Source: Gaeumannomyces sp. JS-464 (Eukaryota > Ascomycota > Sordariomycetes > Magnaporthales > Magnaporthaceae). Taken from it: 64,000 nt of DNA. Both the position numbers and the translations under genes were made by a program. The notes below the pieces were generated by a model that saw only the letters and a list, made by a program, of their open reading frames with translations, made no database searches and was not told where the DNA came from. Location of the stretch: assembly GCA_002197995.1 (NCBI GenBank), contig NGZR01000002.1, positions 3,286,001-3,350,000 of the forward strand, in the 5' to 3' direction. This document shows positions 23,080-34,314 of the stretch, one piece after another. Within the stretch, counting starts at the first letter, position 1, and each line of letters begins with the position of its first letter.

Positions 23080-24827
23080 TGAGGATAGGAAGTCAGAGGG
23101 GGAGACTAGGGAAAGACCAACAATCGGACATGCGCAACACGCCCCCAAAATCGATGCAACACAAACACTCCAAATCTCACATCCAAGCACCTCTTGTGGC
23201 TCATTCGCGCAGGTGAAGGAGTTTTAAACACCCCATGTTATCTACCCTTTCACGTTTTATTGGCGGGACTATTATAGACCTCGACTGTCGGTCGAGACTG
23301 ATAAAAGAACAAGCAAAATCCAAAAAGAGATCTGCGCGAGGTTCGGTCATGTCTTTCACGAGGGGCGGATCCGGGCAGATGAGGGACAGAATGGGAAGCC
23401 ATGTCGAGAGTGAGATGTGGAGGGCAGATCGGTCCACTCACTGCTACAGCAAGACCAACTTCTCTTTAAAAAAGTAGTGCGTTGTCCTCGATTCTAGCCC
23501 ATACACTTCGAATGTACATCTTTTGGATTCAGGATTCCACCCATTTCCTTTTCTTTATTTACGAAGATCACCTCGCTGTTTTCTACCTTCCGATCCCACC
23601 CGCGCGTTCAACTTGTTCATCATCCATCAGAAGGCCCCCGATCTCGGAAAGAAGTGAATCTGCGCTTGATCAAGACTCCGACGCCATGCCATCATCGGCA
23701 TCCATTCCGTCTTTTCATCTGTATTTAGCTGGCGCACAACAAAAGCGGCATCAACAAAGTTGTCACGACCGTGGTTTGCTGTGGAGTTTTCATCTCTAAG
23801 GAGTCATACCTACCTCCTGTCTACAGTAGCCACTGTATGCGGATATCAGTATTTAAGACCGACTCTGAACGGCCGCCGTGCACTCAATATCACAACGAAG
23901 CCTCAGAGTGGTTTGGAGGCGTCTCTAGATGCTTTGAGGTGATCTGGGTTTCGTCTTGGCTTCGGCCCCTTTTCATCCTTCTGCTATTGGCGTAATCTTA
24001 TGGTGTTTAAGGCCTTCTCGAGAACGCCACGAGCCACCATCCTGACCGGCAAGTCTGATGACCGGCAAGACTTACACGACCCTGCCACGGCGCCCAAATA
24101 AACAACTGCATTTTGACAACGCTAATTGGAACCCCATTATCCAACCTCGTCCTATAGGTCTATGTTCCTGTTCTTTGTATCCTTTCCTATCTCCTGTATC
24201 TTCGAAAAAAACAGCTTGGGCGATATCAACTCTATGTTTTTGCGGTTCCTAACTAACCCCTGGCGCAGTTTTATTCGGGACTACAGGCTTTCATTTGGGG
24301 GGGGGGGGGGGGGGGTGCCTGCTTAGGTTTGATCATGGCTTGGTAGATCCGGACAAGGCGCCGAGGCAGTTTGCACCCCGCACATCTTCCTCCGGATCCT
24401 TTCCTCGTCGTTTATAAAAAGAGGGCAAAGAACGGCCGTTGTGCCGCCGCTCGTTCGCACTCCCATAGGTAGCCCTCGACCTCCTACCTCCACCATCAAC
24501 CGCCGCCTGGCGACTGCTTGCGGTGGATGGGAATCCGATGCAGCCGGGTCGTGCTCTTTGCTTTCTTGGCTTATTTTGCTTCTGTTTTTGTTTGATTTTC
24601 TTGGCTCCCACTTCCGTTCTTTCTTTTACTCTCATTAAGTGTCCATATTCCACTTGAAACTTCACATCGCCAGGCGCCTCGGTGTCTCACGGAGCCCTCT
24701 GCCTTGGCGGTGATCTCGCCGACTCGGAACTGCCCAACTCATACCACTCGGCAAGGCCCCTAGGACGCGCATCTACGACCAACTGAGGGAGGCGGCCGAA
24801 AAGCCCAGCCAGCAGGCACCGGCAAGG
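23080..24827. other. Intergenic region with long G-tract
   Basis: 1.75 kb with no conserved reading frame. Contains the 3' flank of LOS1, an uninterrupted run of about 19 G at 24297-24315, and a T-rich leader-like stretch before 24700. Confidence 0.5.
24297..24315. repeat. Poly-G tract (about 19 G)
   Basis: Uninterrupted G-run in an intergenic region, able in principle to form a G-quadruplex. Its exact length is unreliable given the homopolymer problems elsewhere in the window. Confidence 0.7.
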
Positions 24828-26240
24828 ATGGCGGCAGAGGCGCCCGGCAGCAGAACTCGCGAGCCGGTTTCGATGAACAGTTCCGTAGCCGGGTCCCCAC
24901 GACCTCGAAGCCGGAAGCCGACCGGGACCCGGAGAGCCGCCGGCCTCGGCTTGCCCATCACCGCCGGCTTTCCGATCCCGAGCTGGCAGCAGCTCTGGTA
25001 CCAGCAACCCTCGTGCATCTGGGACCTGCCAGAGCCGCGGTTCCCCTGCCCGGGCTGCCGCCCGCCCTCCTCCTCCCAGCAGATCCCGACGTGGCCGAAC
25101 CCGCGCCTGCAGCCCGTGGGGCGCGCCGCGGACCCGGACCACCCGCTCCTGGCGCTCCGGGCGGGCCACCCGCCCAACGGCGCGCCCCGGTGCGCCGACT
25201 GCCCGCACTGCCGGGACATGGAGGACGAGGCTGAGCGCGTCCGGGCCACCGTCCCCTGGGCGGCGTGGCCGGTGGAGCCCGGGGCGGCCGGCGGGCCCTG
25301 GCCGCTCCGGTTTCGCGCGTGGGACGCGGCCTCGGGCGGCGAGCGCACGCGGCCCAACGTGTGCCTGTGGCACCGGCACTTTGAGCAGCACGGCAGGAGG
25401 CTCGGGCTGGGCGCGCTGTTCCGGCTGGCCGAGAGCGGTGGCGGCGGCGGCGGCGGCGAGGACCTGGCTGCGGCGAGGGTGCGGGAGCTGGCGGCCGACA
25501 TTGCCGCGCACCGCGGCGTCGGGTACTACAACCTGCTCAAGTCGTCGTCCTATGACGACTGTGACGATGAAGGTTGGGAGGAGGAGCAGGATGAGCCGCA
25601 GCAGGAGAGCAGCGCCCAGCCCCAGCCCCAGGAAGAGCATGCGGATAGCGGCAGCAGCAGCTGGGTCGCGGTAGATAGTGCGGAGAGCAGCAGCGACGAC
25701 CTGGCCCAGGAGGAGGAGGAGGAGGAGGAGGAGGAGGAGGAGGAGGAGGAAGACGAGGAGGAAGACGAGGAGGAAGACGAGGAGGATGAAGACGAGGAGG
25801 AAGAGGAGGGGCCCGGCTCCCCAGTCGGGATGTTCCCAACGTCGGAGCAGCAGCAACAGCAGCGACCCCGCGGCCACGGGCCTTGCCAACGCCGCGTGCA
25901 GGAGCGGCAAATGCACCCGCGCGCGTCCATCTTCGGCGCCATCGGGGACTCGAGGCCGCCGGCCAGGGAGCCGGCGACGGCCGAGGCGCAGCGGACGAGC
26001 CGCCTCGTGCCTGAAGGTCGGGCTCCGGCTGAGCCGGAGGAGGGGCCGCGGTACGTGTGGCGCCAGTCGGGGGAGTGGCGCGAGCAGAACGATGAGGACG
26101 ACGAGAAGGAGGAAGAGGAGGAGGGCATCCCCCGATACGAGACGCACCCGAGCATAAGCGCAATCCTCACGTGGATGGTGGACTCTCTTTGTCGAGAGGG
26201 CTTTCCACCGACTGTGCGACCCTGGGGCCCTCCTTACTAA
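24828..26240 (+). CDS. Acidic hypothetical protein
   Basis: Unbroken 470-codon frame that I do not recognise. Residues 1-45 are basic and Arg/Pro-rich. A central region of about 200 residues is rich in Trp, Pro and paired Cys (FPCPGC near residue 75; CADCPHC near 125), suggesting a zinc-binding module. A helical stretch (LAAARVRELAADIAAH) follows, then a Gln/Glu segment and a 40-residue run of almost only Glu and Asp at about residues 292-333. The last 100 residues are mixed, ending ISAILTWMVDSLCREGF. The Cys pairs and a tidy stop support coding on this strand. The opposite strand is also open for 547 codons, but gives only Leu/Arg-rich translation of the same repeats. Lack of any frame break contrasts with neighbouring genes. 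Confidence 0.6.
   Translation: MAAEAPGSRTREPVSMNSSVAGSPRPRSRKPTGTRRAAGLGLPITAGFPIPSWQQLWYQQPSCIWDLPEPRFPCPGCRPPSSSQQIPTWPNPRLQPVGRAADPDHPLLALRAGHPPNGAPRCADCPHCRDMEDEAERVRATVPWAAWPVEPGAAGGPWPLRFRAWDAASGGERTRPNVCLWHRHFEQHGRRLGLGALFRLAESGGGGGGGEDLAAARVRELAADIAAHRGVGYYNLLKSSSYDDCDDEGWEEEQDEPQQESSAQPQPQEEHADSGSSSWVAVDSAESSSDDLAQEEEEEEEEEEEEEEDEEEDEEEDEEDEDEEEEEGPGSPVGMFPTSEQQQQQRPRGHGPCQRRVQERQMHPRASIFGAIGDSRPPAREPATAEAQRTSRLVPEGRAPAEPEEGPRYVWRQSGEWREQNDEDDEKEEEEEGIPRYETHPSISAILTWMVDSLCREGFPPTVRPWGPPY
25709..25807. repeat. Coding GAG/GAC microsatellite (Glu/Asp tract)
   Basis: About 100 bases built from GAGGAG and GAAGACGAG units encoding the acidic tract of the hypothetical protein. Confidence 0.85.
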
Positions 26241-26910
26241 AGGGTTTTTTTCGCTTCCTGTTTCCCCCCTTTTTTTTTGCGTCTCCAGGCCCTCCTTTTT
26301 TTTTCCCCATTTTCTCCGTTTCCTTCTCAACTTGGCTTTCCATTTTTTTTATCATATCTAGGGCGTCACGGCTCCTTCAATTGTACCCTTTGCATGTTCG
26401 CCGGTGTTCCGCAAGAGGACAAAAAAAATGAAGGGAACGGGAAGATTGCCTCAGGGCGCTCTGATCTCTCAGAAGAGACGAAAGCAATGATCAAATATGC
26501 GTTTTCAACTGCTCGACAGTTCTTGCATTTAATAGCTCTCCAAGTTAATCGAGGATTTTATACGAGATATATCCTATATCACAATGGTGTAAGCACAGGG
26601 GTCAAGTTTACGGTAAATAATCGAGTGACGACCGCATTTAGATCACGGAAAATCGAGGTCAAGATTTGTATGTATTTCCATGTCCAACATTCTAATGATC
26701 GAAATCGACGTTCATAAGTTGATTGGCAACATGATATGACTGGATAGAGAGATTTACTGTCCACCCAATCATATGCATGGGCAATTCAAGGCTGCCTGGC
26801 TCCCCCCAGCGGACTGCCAAGGTATCCGACTGGACGCAGATCTCCGCAACCTGCCCCATCTCCGAGACGTCAGATGGACGGAGGACAAAAAGAAGTCCAG
26901 CTCAAGACTT
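26241..26910. other. Convergent 3' intergenic region
   Basis: T-rich after 26241, consistent with a 3' UTR. No gene seen. Confidence 0.5.
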
Positions 26911-28630
26911 CTAGTCGACAAGGATCTTGGCCTCGAGCTTGGAATAGTTGGACAGGAAGGCATCGAACAGGCGGATTGAGTGCTCGACGTCGTGCGAGCC
27001 GCCCGTCTCGCGGATGCTATGCATGCTCAGTTGAGGGTTGCCCAGGTCGAGGGTGCGGATGCCCGTCTTGGCCGAGAGCATGGGCCCGATGGTGCTGCCG
27101 CAGGGGGAGTCGTTGCGGACGACAAAGAGCTGCAGGGGCACTCCCGCGACCTTTGCCGACTCCTGAAGCAGCACGATTCCAGGCGAGTTTGTGGCGTAGC
27201 GCTGGTTGGCGTTGACCTTGATGACGGTGCCTTTGTTCATCTCGGGCGCGTGGCTGCTCTCGTATTTCGCAGCATAGTTGGGGTGGACCGAGTGTGCCAT
27301 GTCGGCCGAGATGAGGAACGAGGTGGCCAGCGACTGCTCAAACGCTGTGGAGGCCTCGCCGCTCTCGGCGCCATCGATGTTGTGGTACGAGTTGTCCTCA
27401 CTGGACGAGTCCTCAGTGGCGAAGCGGGACGGCGGCACGGCGCAGAGGCGGCGGATGACGGTGGGAAGCAGGTTGGAGTTTGCGCCCTGGCTCGAGGTGG
27501 ACCCGATCTCCTCGTGGTCGAAGCAGGAGATCAGCCGGACGGCCGTCTCGGCCTCGAGGCTGGACGGCGAGCTGACCGAGTCGATGAGGCCGCGGACGGT
27601 GCAGAAGGTCATGTTGAGGTTGTCGAGGCGGGCCGAGAAGATGAACTCATCGTTGAGGCCGCCCAGGCACGCCTTTTGCGTGTCGAACAACACCAGCTCG
27701 AAGTCGACCACGTCGGCCGGAGGCACGCCCACGTGCTCGGCGACGATCTCGATGATATAGGGTGGTGCCTCTCGGTCATCTGCTTGAGGGCTGGTAGTCG
27801 GCGCCCTCTGCATCGGCGTCCGGGGCATGGGCAGGCTCCTCCATCTTGGCGCCGGTCCTGTTCAGCTCGGCGGCGACCAGGCCGGCGATGGGGAAGAGCT
27901 GAGTCTCCTTATTGGGGTTGAACTCGGTGGAGCGGTCCAGGTGGATGGCCAGGGTAGGGATGCGGAGCAGGGGCGGTCGACCTTGACGAGGCGCTGGGCA
28001 AAGTTGCCGTCGGCGTCCTTGACGAGGGCGCGGCCGGCGACGCCGAGGTCGCGGTCGAACCACGAGTGCCAGATGCCGCCGCCGTAGCACTCGACGCCGA
28101 CCTGCAGGAAGCCGACGTTGGTCTTCTTGCTGACGGGCTTGAGGCGCAGGCAGGGCGAGTCGGTGTGGGCGCCGACCATGGCGAAGGGGTTGCCGGGCCG
28201 CCACTTGGCACCGATGGCAAAGGCCACGATGGACGAGCCATTGCGGGTCAGATAGTACTTGCCGCCCGGCTTGAGGGAGGAGGCCCAGTTGTCGCGCTCC
28301 TTGATCAGCTGGAAGCCGGCAGCCTTGAGCAGCGAGGCCGAGGTGGCGACGGCATGGTAGGCTACAGCGGTTGTCGGCTCGGGAGTACATGTATCATTAT
28401 CCTCATCGTCGTCGTCATCACAGCACGGGGCAGAGGCCGGACTCACGTGTGGGCGAGGCGTTGACAAAGTCGAGAAAGTCGTGGGCAGACTTGGGCGGGG
28501 CCATCTTGTGCTGCAGGCTCGAGAAACGGGCCAACTGTCTCGGCGGCGAGGCGGCGACTGCTGTGCGCAGGTGTCCGAGCGATGCGTTTGTAGCGGTGCG
28601 GAGGACGGCGCTGGGCGTCTCGGTGAACAT
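26911..28630 (-). CDS. APE4: Aspartyl aminopeptidase (M18 family)
   Basis: Zinc aminopeptidase of family M18 that removes N-terminal Asp/Glu. Exon 1 (28630-28447) and exon 2 (from 28361) are joined by a GTGAGT...GTAG intron, giving ASPTPYHAVATSASLL. Family motifs in order are MVGAHTDSPCLRLKP, GGGIWHSWFDRDL, FELVLFDTQKACLGG, FIFSARLDN, SCFDHEEIGSTSSQGA, ISADMAHSVHPNY and the terminal HSIRETGGSHDVEH. Zinc and catalytic residues (HTD, DHEE, the AMAH-like MAH and terminal H) are kept. Three frame breaks, at G-runs 27970-27973, 27788-27790 and 27760-27762, each need one more base; together they restore PLLRIPTLAIHL and LKQMTERHHP. Two starts are possible: MFTETPSAVLRTATNAS at 28630, whose Arg-rich, acid-poor prefix resembles a mitochondrial presequence, and MAPPKSAHDF at 28504. 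Confidence 0.92.
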
Positions 28631-29679
28631 TTGACGGAGAGGCGGTTCCAGCCAGACCAGTTAATACCCCAACCACCAGCCCGACCAACAAGAAATCACA
28701 AGGCGTCGGGTGGCTCGACTCAGGGCCGCCCGGCTGGACTGCACCGTGTAGAGCGGGGCAGTCACTCACTGTGCGTGGATGCCGCCCAAGGACAGTTGGG
28801 CGTCCGATTGAGCTTCAATATAGGTACGGGGACCTAGCTGGAGCACGCGCACAGGCCACCTGCATCAATCCAACCAACACCGACGAGGCAGCGGCGTCTT
28901 TGTCCCTCGCATAAGTATTACCTCGAGCTTCTTTCGCGGCGCCACAAACATAATCCATGTCCGCCATGGCGGCGCTACAGTCGAGACACTAGAGGACCCC
29001 TAGGGTCGAGGGTTCGAATGGAAGAAGGGAGACCTGGGTACCCAGAGCTCGGAAACAAGGGTGGCCAAAATCACCATCATCAGTCAGATTCATCAGCCAA
29101 AGCCAGAGCGCAAAGTATCAGACCTCTCAAATCGGCAAGTCCGTCGCATTCCCTTCTCTTGGCTTCACCAGACCGGTATCGGGTATTTTGCCGCTTCTAA
29201 AAGCAAGACCTGCATTGCGGGAATAAACCGATGATAATACGCCAAGCCGTCTTTCCTCAAAGGGCATCTTGCTTGGGACAGATACCACCCAGCATGATGC
29301 TCGCCACACTCTTCCGCTTGGGGATTTCCTCGCCCAGTTGGTCAAGAAATCAGAACGGAACTCGCTGACCATCAACCTGCAGTCAGCATGCTTCCAAGAG
29401 TGACTCCCTCCGCCGCATGTCCCCCAAAACTGCAAGTCATCAGCCGCCCAGCCGCGGTTTTGCTGTTCAGCCTTACGGGCTCCATAAATTGGATTTGATC
29501 TTATCATCCCCATCCTTCCTGCCGCCGGCCGTTGAGGCGCAACCAGTGATGCGTGTGGAGAACAACTGATCCGTCTTGTAACTCTGTGTCTCAGTGGTGT
29601 AGCCGAGATTTCCAGTGCGGCGCAAGTCCAAGATTTCATCTGCTGCCTGCCTGGAAAGAGTGGTTTGTTTGTCGTCGGG

Positions 29680-29698
29680 CACACACACACACACACAC
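29680..29698. repeat. (CA)n microsatellite
   Basis: About nine CA units, followed by a second short CA stretch to 29706. Confidence 0.85.
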
Positions 29699-32600
29699 TC
29701 ACACACCTACCTCTACCTCCTGTGGGGCTCTGGGAGACACCACCACCATCCATCACACAAACGCTAGCACCCACAAGGCCAAGGTGCAGTCACTCGCAGC
29801 ACCGCCCGAGGATTGATGGCGGCGGCGGAACAGGGTTTTTGGGTCTTGCGTCGATCCCGTCTGCCACACATTCACACGCACCCCAAAGTCCTATCCGAGC
29901 CAGGGCCGTCCGTCCCTCCTTGAACCTCTTTTTTTTGTCTCCTCCCTGGTCCCTCACCTTCCATGTCTCTTGACCCCTTGCCCCCACCCTAGTCGATTCC
30001 GAATTTGTTTTGGCCGCCTGCCCCGTCCACGGCAGTAGGGATTTGAAGCCATTCTGATTCTGGATGTGGATTGTGTGCATTGATTGAGGAACTCCTGCGA
30101 GAGCCGCGCAGGCACGAGCAAGAGAAGGCAAACACAAATACACGCAACTCAGTCCAACAACTAGCTGTACCCAGGTATCTCTCCGTCTGACCGCCAATTA
30201 TCCTCGGACGCAAGGTGGTCACAGGATCAGTTTTTTTTTTTTTAACCTTGAATCGGGGATATGCAGCATACACAGACGTACACGCAAAGCGGTAAGTAAG
30301 CCCCAGCCATCCGTCAACCATCATCATCGCGTGCAATTTTTCTTGCGACGCGCATTTGCCCGCCGCTCTCTTTTTTTTTCTTTTTTTTTTAATGCTCCCT
30401 GCCCTGCCTTCTCCCCTCCCACCACCCCTTGGCGATTTTGCGCTGCAGAGCGGGTCGGTCCCCTTCGCGCGCCAGGTCGGCCACATAAGGTGGGGACACG
30501 ACGGGCGCGCCGTTGTCACGACTTGTGGAGACCCTAGGAACAGAGAGTCGAAGGGATCTCGGGGCATGTCCTCTTTTCGTTATTTTGCACCTCAATGTCT
30601 CGCAGATATTTTCGCATTCTGGGGTGAACATTATTGCCGTCTCCGGGACCTGGCTGAGATATTGAGGGAGAGTGAGGAAGAGTGAGGAAGAATTGGCACG
30701 ACTGTTTGATCCGACACCGGGAAGTGGTAGCGCGTCAAGGCGCGATTGGTAACGTGCCAAATATACTACCCAATGGCAGCACTATCGATGTATCCAGCCT
30801 GCAATGCATGGTTGGAGGGCAGCAGCGCAAAAAGAAGAAAAAAACAGGCGGCGCAGAAACCAGGCGCCTCGTGATCTCAATGCTTTGCTGTCCGCTCTTT
30901 TGCCCTGCCGACAAACCCCATCCTGCTTTTTTTTTTTTTTTTGTCGAGGTCGGAATGGGCGAATGGCATACGCAGCGAAGGCACCTGGTATGCTTTCCAC
31001 ACACTGTTGCTTGATCTATGTAAGGTTTTATTGCTGATGATGCTTCTACTACATACGCCCGCCCGTCCCACACCGCCACTCGGTCCGTGCCCGTGGTGAT
31101 TTTGTGTTGTTTCTTTTTTCCTTTCCTTTTCTTTTTTCTTCTTCTTTGCCTCGTAAAGAATTTCCTTGTTAACTTGTCGTGTTTGTTTTCTTTTCTTTTT
31201 CTGCGCCATTCTCTTGCTGTGGCTGTTGCCTGCCCGTTGTTCTACTAGTACCGTTGGCCCAATGTCAGCGCCCACAGCACAAAGGAGGACAGCCTCGAGG
31301 GGAGGGGCGGAGGTTGCTGGCCTGTCGGTCGATCGGTCAGTATGCTTGTCAGTTGTCTCTTTTTTGGGTACATGGCGGTGGGGCCGGGTGGGTGTGGTGT
31401 GTGAGTGTGTCTGCGGACAATGTGTGCGGGTGTCTGTGAGTGGTGGGTGCTTTCCGCCTCTCTTCTCTTTTTCCCTCTCTGTCTTTTCTCTTCTTCTCCT
31501 TCGTCTTCTTCTGTTCCAGATGTGATAAATACCAGGTGTGAAAACAGCAGCGGTATTTAGAAACAGAGCAGCAATATGCACGCACTCGCTCGCCCGCATG
31601 TACCTATCTCGCTGTCTCAACCTCGCCCGCCGCCCTCCCCCTCCGGAACATTTTACCTTGCTTGCCTGCCTGGGCGTGGGCAAACAACAACACCCTCTCT
31701 GGAGTCCTCCTCCAAAGTGGGTGGTGTGGGTGACAGCGCAGGGATGGCGGCCGCATGTCGCGCTGTAGCGGTACGAGCAGCCTTTGTACCGCTACCTTTT
31801 GCACGTCCTGGGGCCCCCTGTACCCTGGTCGGCAGGGTCAGAGGGCGTGGCAGGGATGTGTCGCCCAATCGAGACACTTGCTGCTGTGCACGTATGTACA
31901 TATGTACAGTACGTACTATACAGAGGCTGTCGCTTTTCTGCTCAGCACCCCTGTCCGTGCCGTCGTTGTTCGCCATCGGCCGCGCGCAGGTGCGTGGGTG
32001 CTGGCTGGCTGGCTGGCTTGCAGAAGCTGGCTGGACAGGGTCGGTACGCTTCTCCTTCCTGGGGAACCGTGCAGTCTTTTGCAATGCGCACAAGCACTGG
32101 CAATAAATAAAATAGCCCTGGTGTGGCATAGCAGCCAGGGTACCAGTAATAGGAATCACCAGCCAGAAATATCTCGATCAGCACCTAGTGGAACAATGCC
32201 AATGCCCATTCGCTCTATTCGTCGCGCCGCCTAGGCGTCCAGGCTGAGCAGCCGCCAGCCTTCCTCCTCCTAGTCTACCAGGGAGAGGCGCGGAGCGACT
32301 TGGCTCGGTAGGAATCATCGAGATTCGTTGCCTTCTTTTTTTTTTTTTTTCGGGCAACCAAAGCTCTGTTTGATAGGAGCAGCGAGCGCGTTTTTAACTG
32401 GGGAGCGACTGGGTAACTCTTCGATTGCAACCTGCGCATACTTGGCAGACGTGGAAAGCTGGCACAAGACAATGTCCACGTTGAAATTACAGGTGCCGAC
32501 GGTTGCGCATTTTTCCCGACACGGAGAATATGTGCTACTCTTTTCGGCCCCTTGATCTTCGGGATTATCGGTTTGGGCCGAGTTTGGCTCGGTCGCTTTG

Positions 32601-34282
32601 ACTGGCGCCCGCGCCCTGGCAACTTGGCAACTTGTGCTGCCTCTCTCTGTCTTTCGAGGAGGCTCTCTCTCCTGTTCACCTCCCAGTTCCATTATTGTTT
32701 TTGCCCGTTCGTTCGCCCCGCCGTCGTTGATTGAGCTGCGGCGATCAACACGCTCCAGTTTCTTCTGCGAACGGTGGCGCCGAATGCTGCAACAGGGGGA
32801 TTTTGGCACGCGGGGCTGCCCGTCCTCCATGGATGTCATTCACCCATGGCCTGGCTCCTCCTCGGGGCTTTTAGAACCGAGGCTGCACGACATCCCATCT
32901 CTGTGTTTTTTTTTTTTTTTTTTTGTTTGTTTTTTTCAATTGTCCTAATTCGTAGTCATTTGCATCATATTGACGGGATCAATGGTGTCTTTTCTCTATG
33001 TTTTTGTTCTACCTTACATCGTTCTTTGCCTCCTCCTTGTCCTTCTCCCGCGCCCAGGGTCCGGTCCCGCTTTGACACACTACGACCACCAGACGGCGGC
33101 CGAAACAAGAAAACGAGGCCCCTAGATGGGCAATTTTTTCCCCCCCTGGCAATGGGCCGTTGGTGACCCCGGCCTTTGGGTCCTCGACGCTTCTCTGTCT
33201 TTCCAGCTTCTTCCCGTTGATCTGGGACTTACCGAGGGAATGGCATGGGTATCCGTCCAACGCTTGATCTCCGTGCTGGATGTGGCAAACCAACATAGTC
33301 CCATTACCGGTGCCGGCTAATACCTGATGTACGGCGGCGTCCCTTTTGCTGCGTCAGGGCGGACAGGACCGGTCGTGTGGCGCCAGAGTCGGGTCGGATC
33401 ATCGCCGCCGGCAGCCACCGCCCTGCAAGCATGCCCAGGAACCCCTCCGATGCAAGCCTGTGATATGTTTGCACGTAGGTACCCTATGGCCGTACCCAAA
33501 CCCTGCCTGCAACCTTCCGAGCCTCGCGACCATGCTGCCGGGTACTCCTAAGTGCTGTCATGGCCTAGCTACTCTATAGCGTTCCTGGCTACTCCCACAG
33601 CAATGTATCAGGAGATAATGGCGCAGGTGAAGGGTTTCATTCTAAACGACCAGACAAACGGGATTCAAGGCGATGATGGGGTGACATTGCCATCCATCTT
33701 TGTGTTCTGTGTCCTTCTTCGTCCTCTTCCCGAACCAACTAGTGGTTTGTGGGGGATAGGACGCAGCAGGCTAAATTGACATGTAACACGGCGGTCACCG
33801 AGACACAATCCAGGGCATGTCCCTTCCAGTGTATTATTTTAACCTTCTTCTGTCTCCCCTTCTGAGACACGGCCAACGCGGCCCCGGCTGGATAATTGAT
33901 TTATTTAGCCTTTTTTTATTTTATTTTTTTATTTTATTTTTTTTAGTTGGTTTCCCTCTTGATACTGGTGTCGAGTTCGATCAAAACTACGACTGCGACG
34001 ACTATGATGGTGATGATGGCGATGGCAATGGCAATGACGACCAGAGGTCCCCTGTTTGTTTGCCCCTGTGCCTGTGTCCCTCGTGGTGAATTCGCATGCA
34101 GCCTCCTGGATCTCGGGGTTTTCGCGTTTTTTTGTGGACACATCCGAGCCGACTAGGGGACGGGGAGAGAGAGAGTACCAATCTGCCTGTCGATCAACGT
34201 TGCTACGGTCGCTGCCCGTCCGTTCCTTTCGCAGCAAATGTCAGTGGGCAGTACGCAGCCAGGCCCCTTGTCCCATTTTTTT

Positions 34283-34314
<32 letters not shown>

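Noticed and set aside
24687..26330. 547-codon minus-strand frame opposite the acidic protein
   Set aside because: Its residues are Leu/Arg/Pro repeats that mirror the GAG microsatellite and GC bias of the plus strand; no domain or start context.
28960..29030. tRNA-like T-loop GGTTCGAAT near 29010
   Set aside because: Flanks do not pair as a T stem and no acceptor or anticodon stem can be drawn.
29127..29774. 215-codon minus-strand frame in the gene-poor block
   Set aside because: Begins in the CA repeat (CVSVCVCVC) and has no conserved motif.
30877..31683. 268-codon minus-strand frame in the gene-poor block
   Set aside because: Basic simple-sequence translation (RRRRRRRR, KKKKEKERKK) from pyrimidine tracts.
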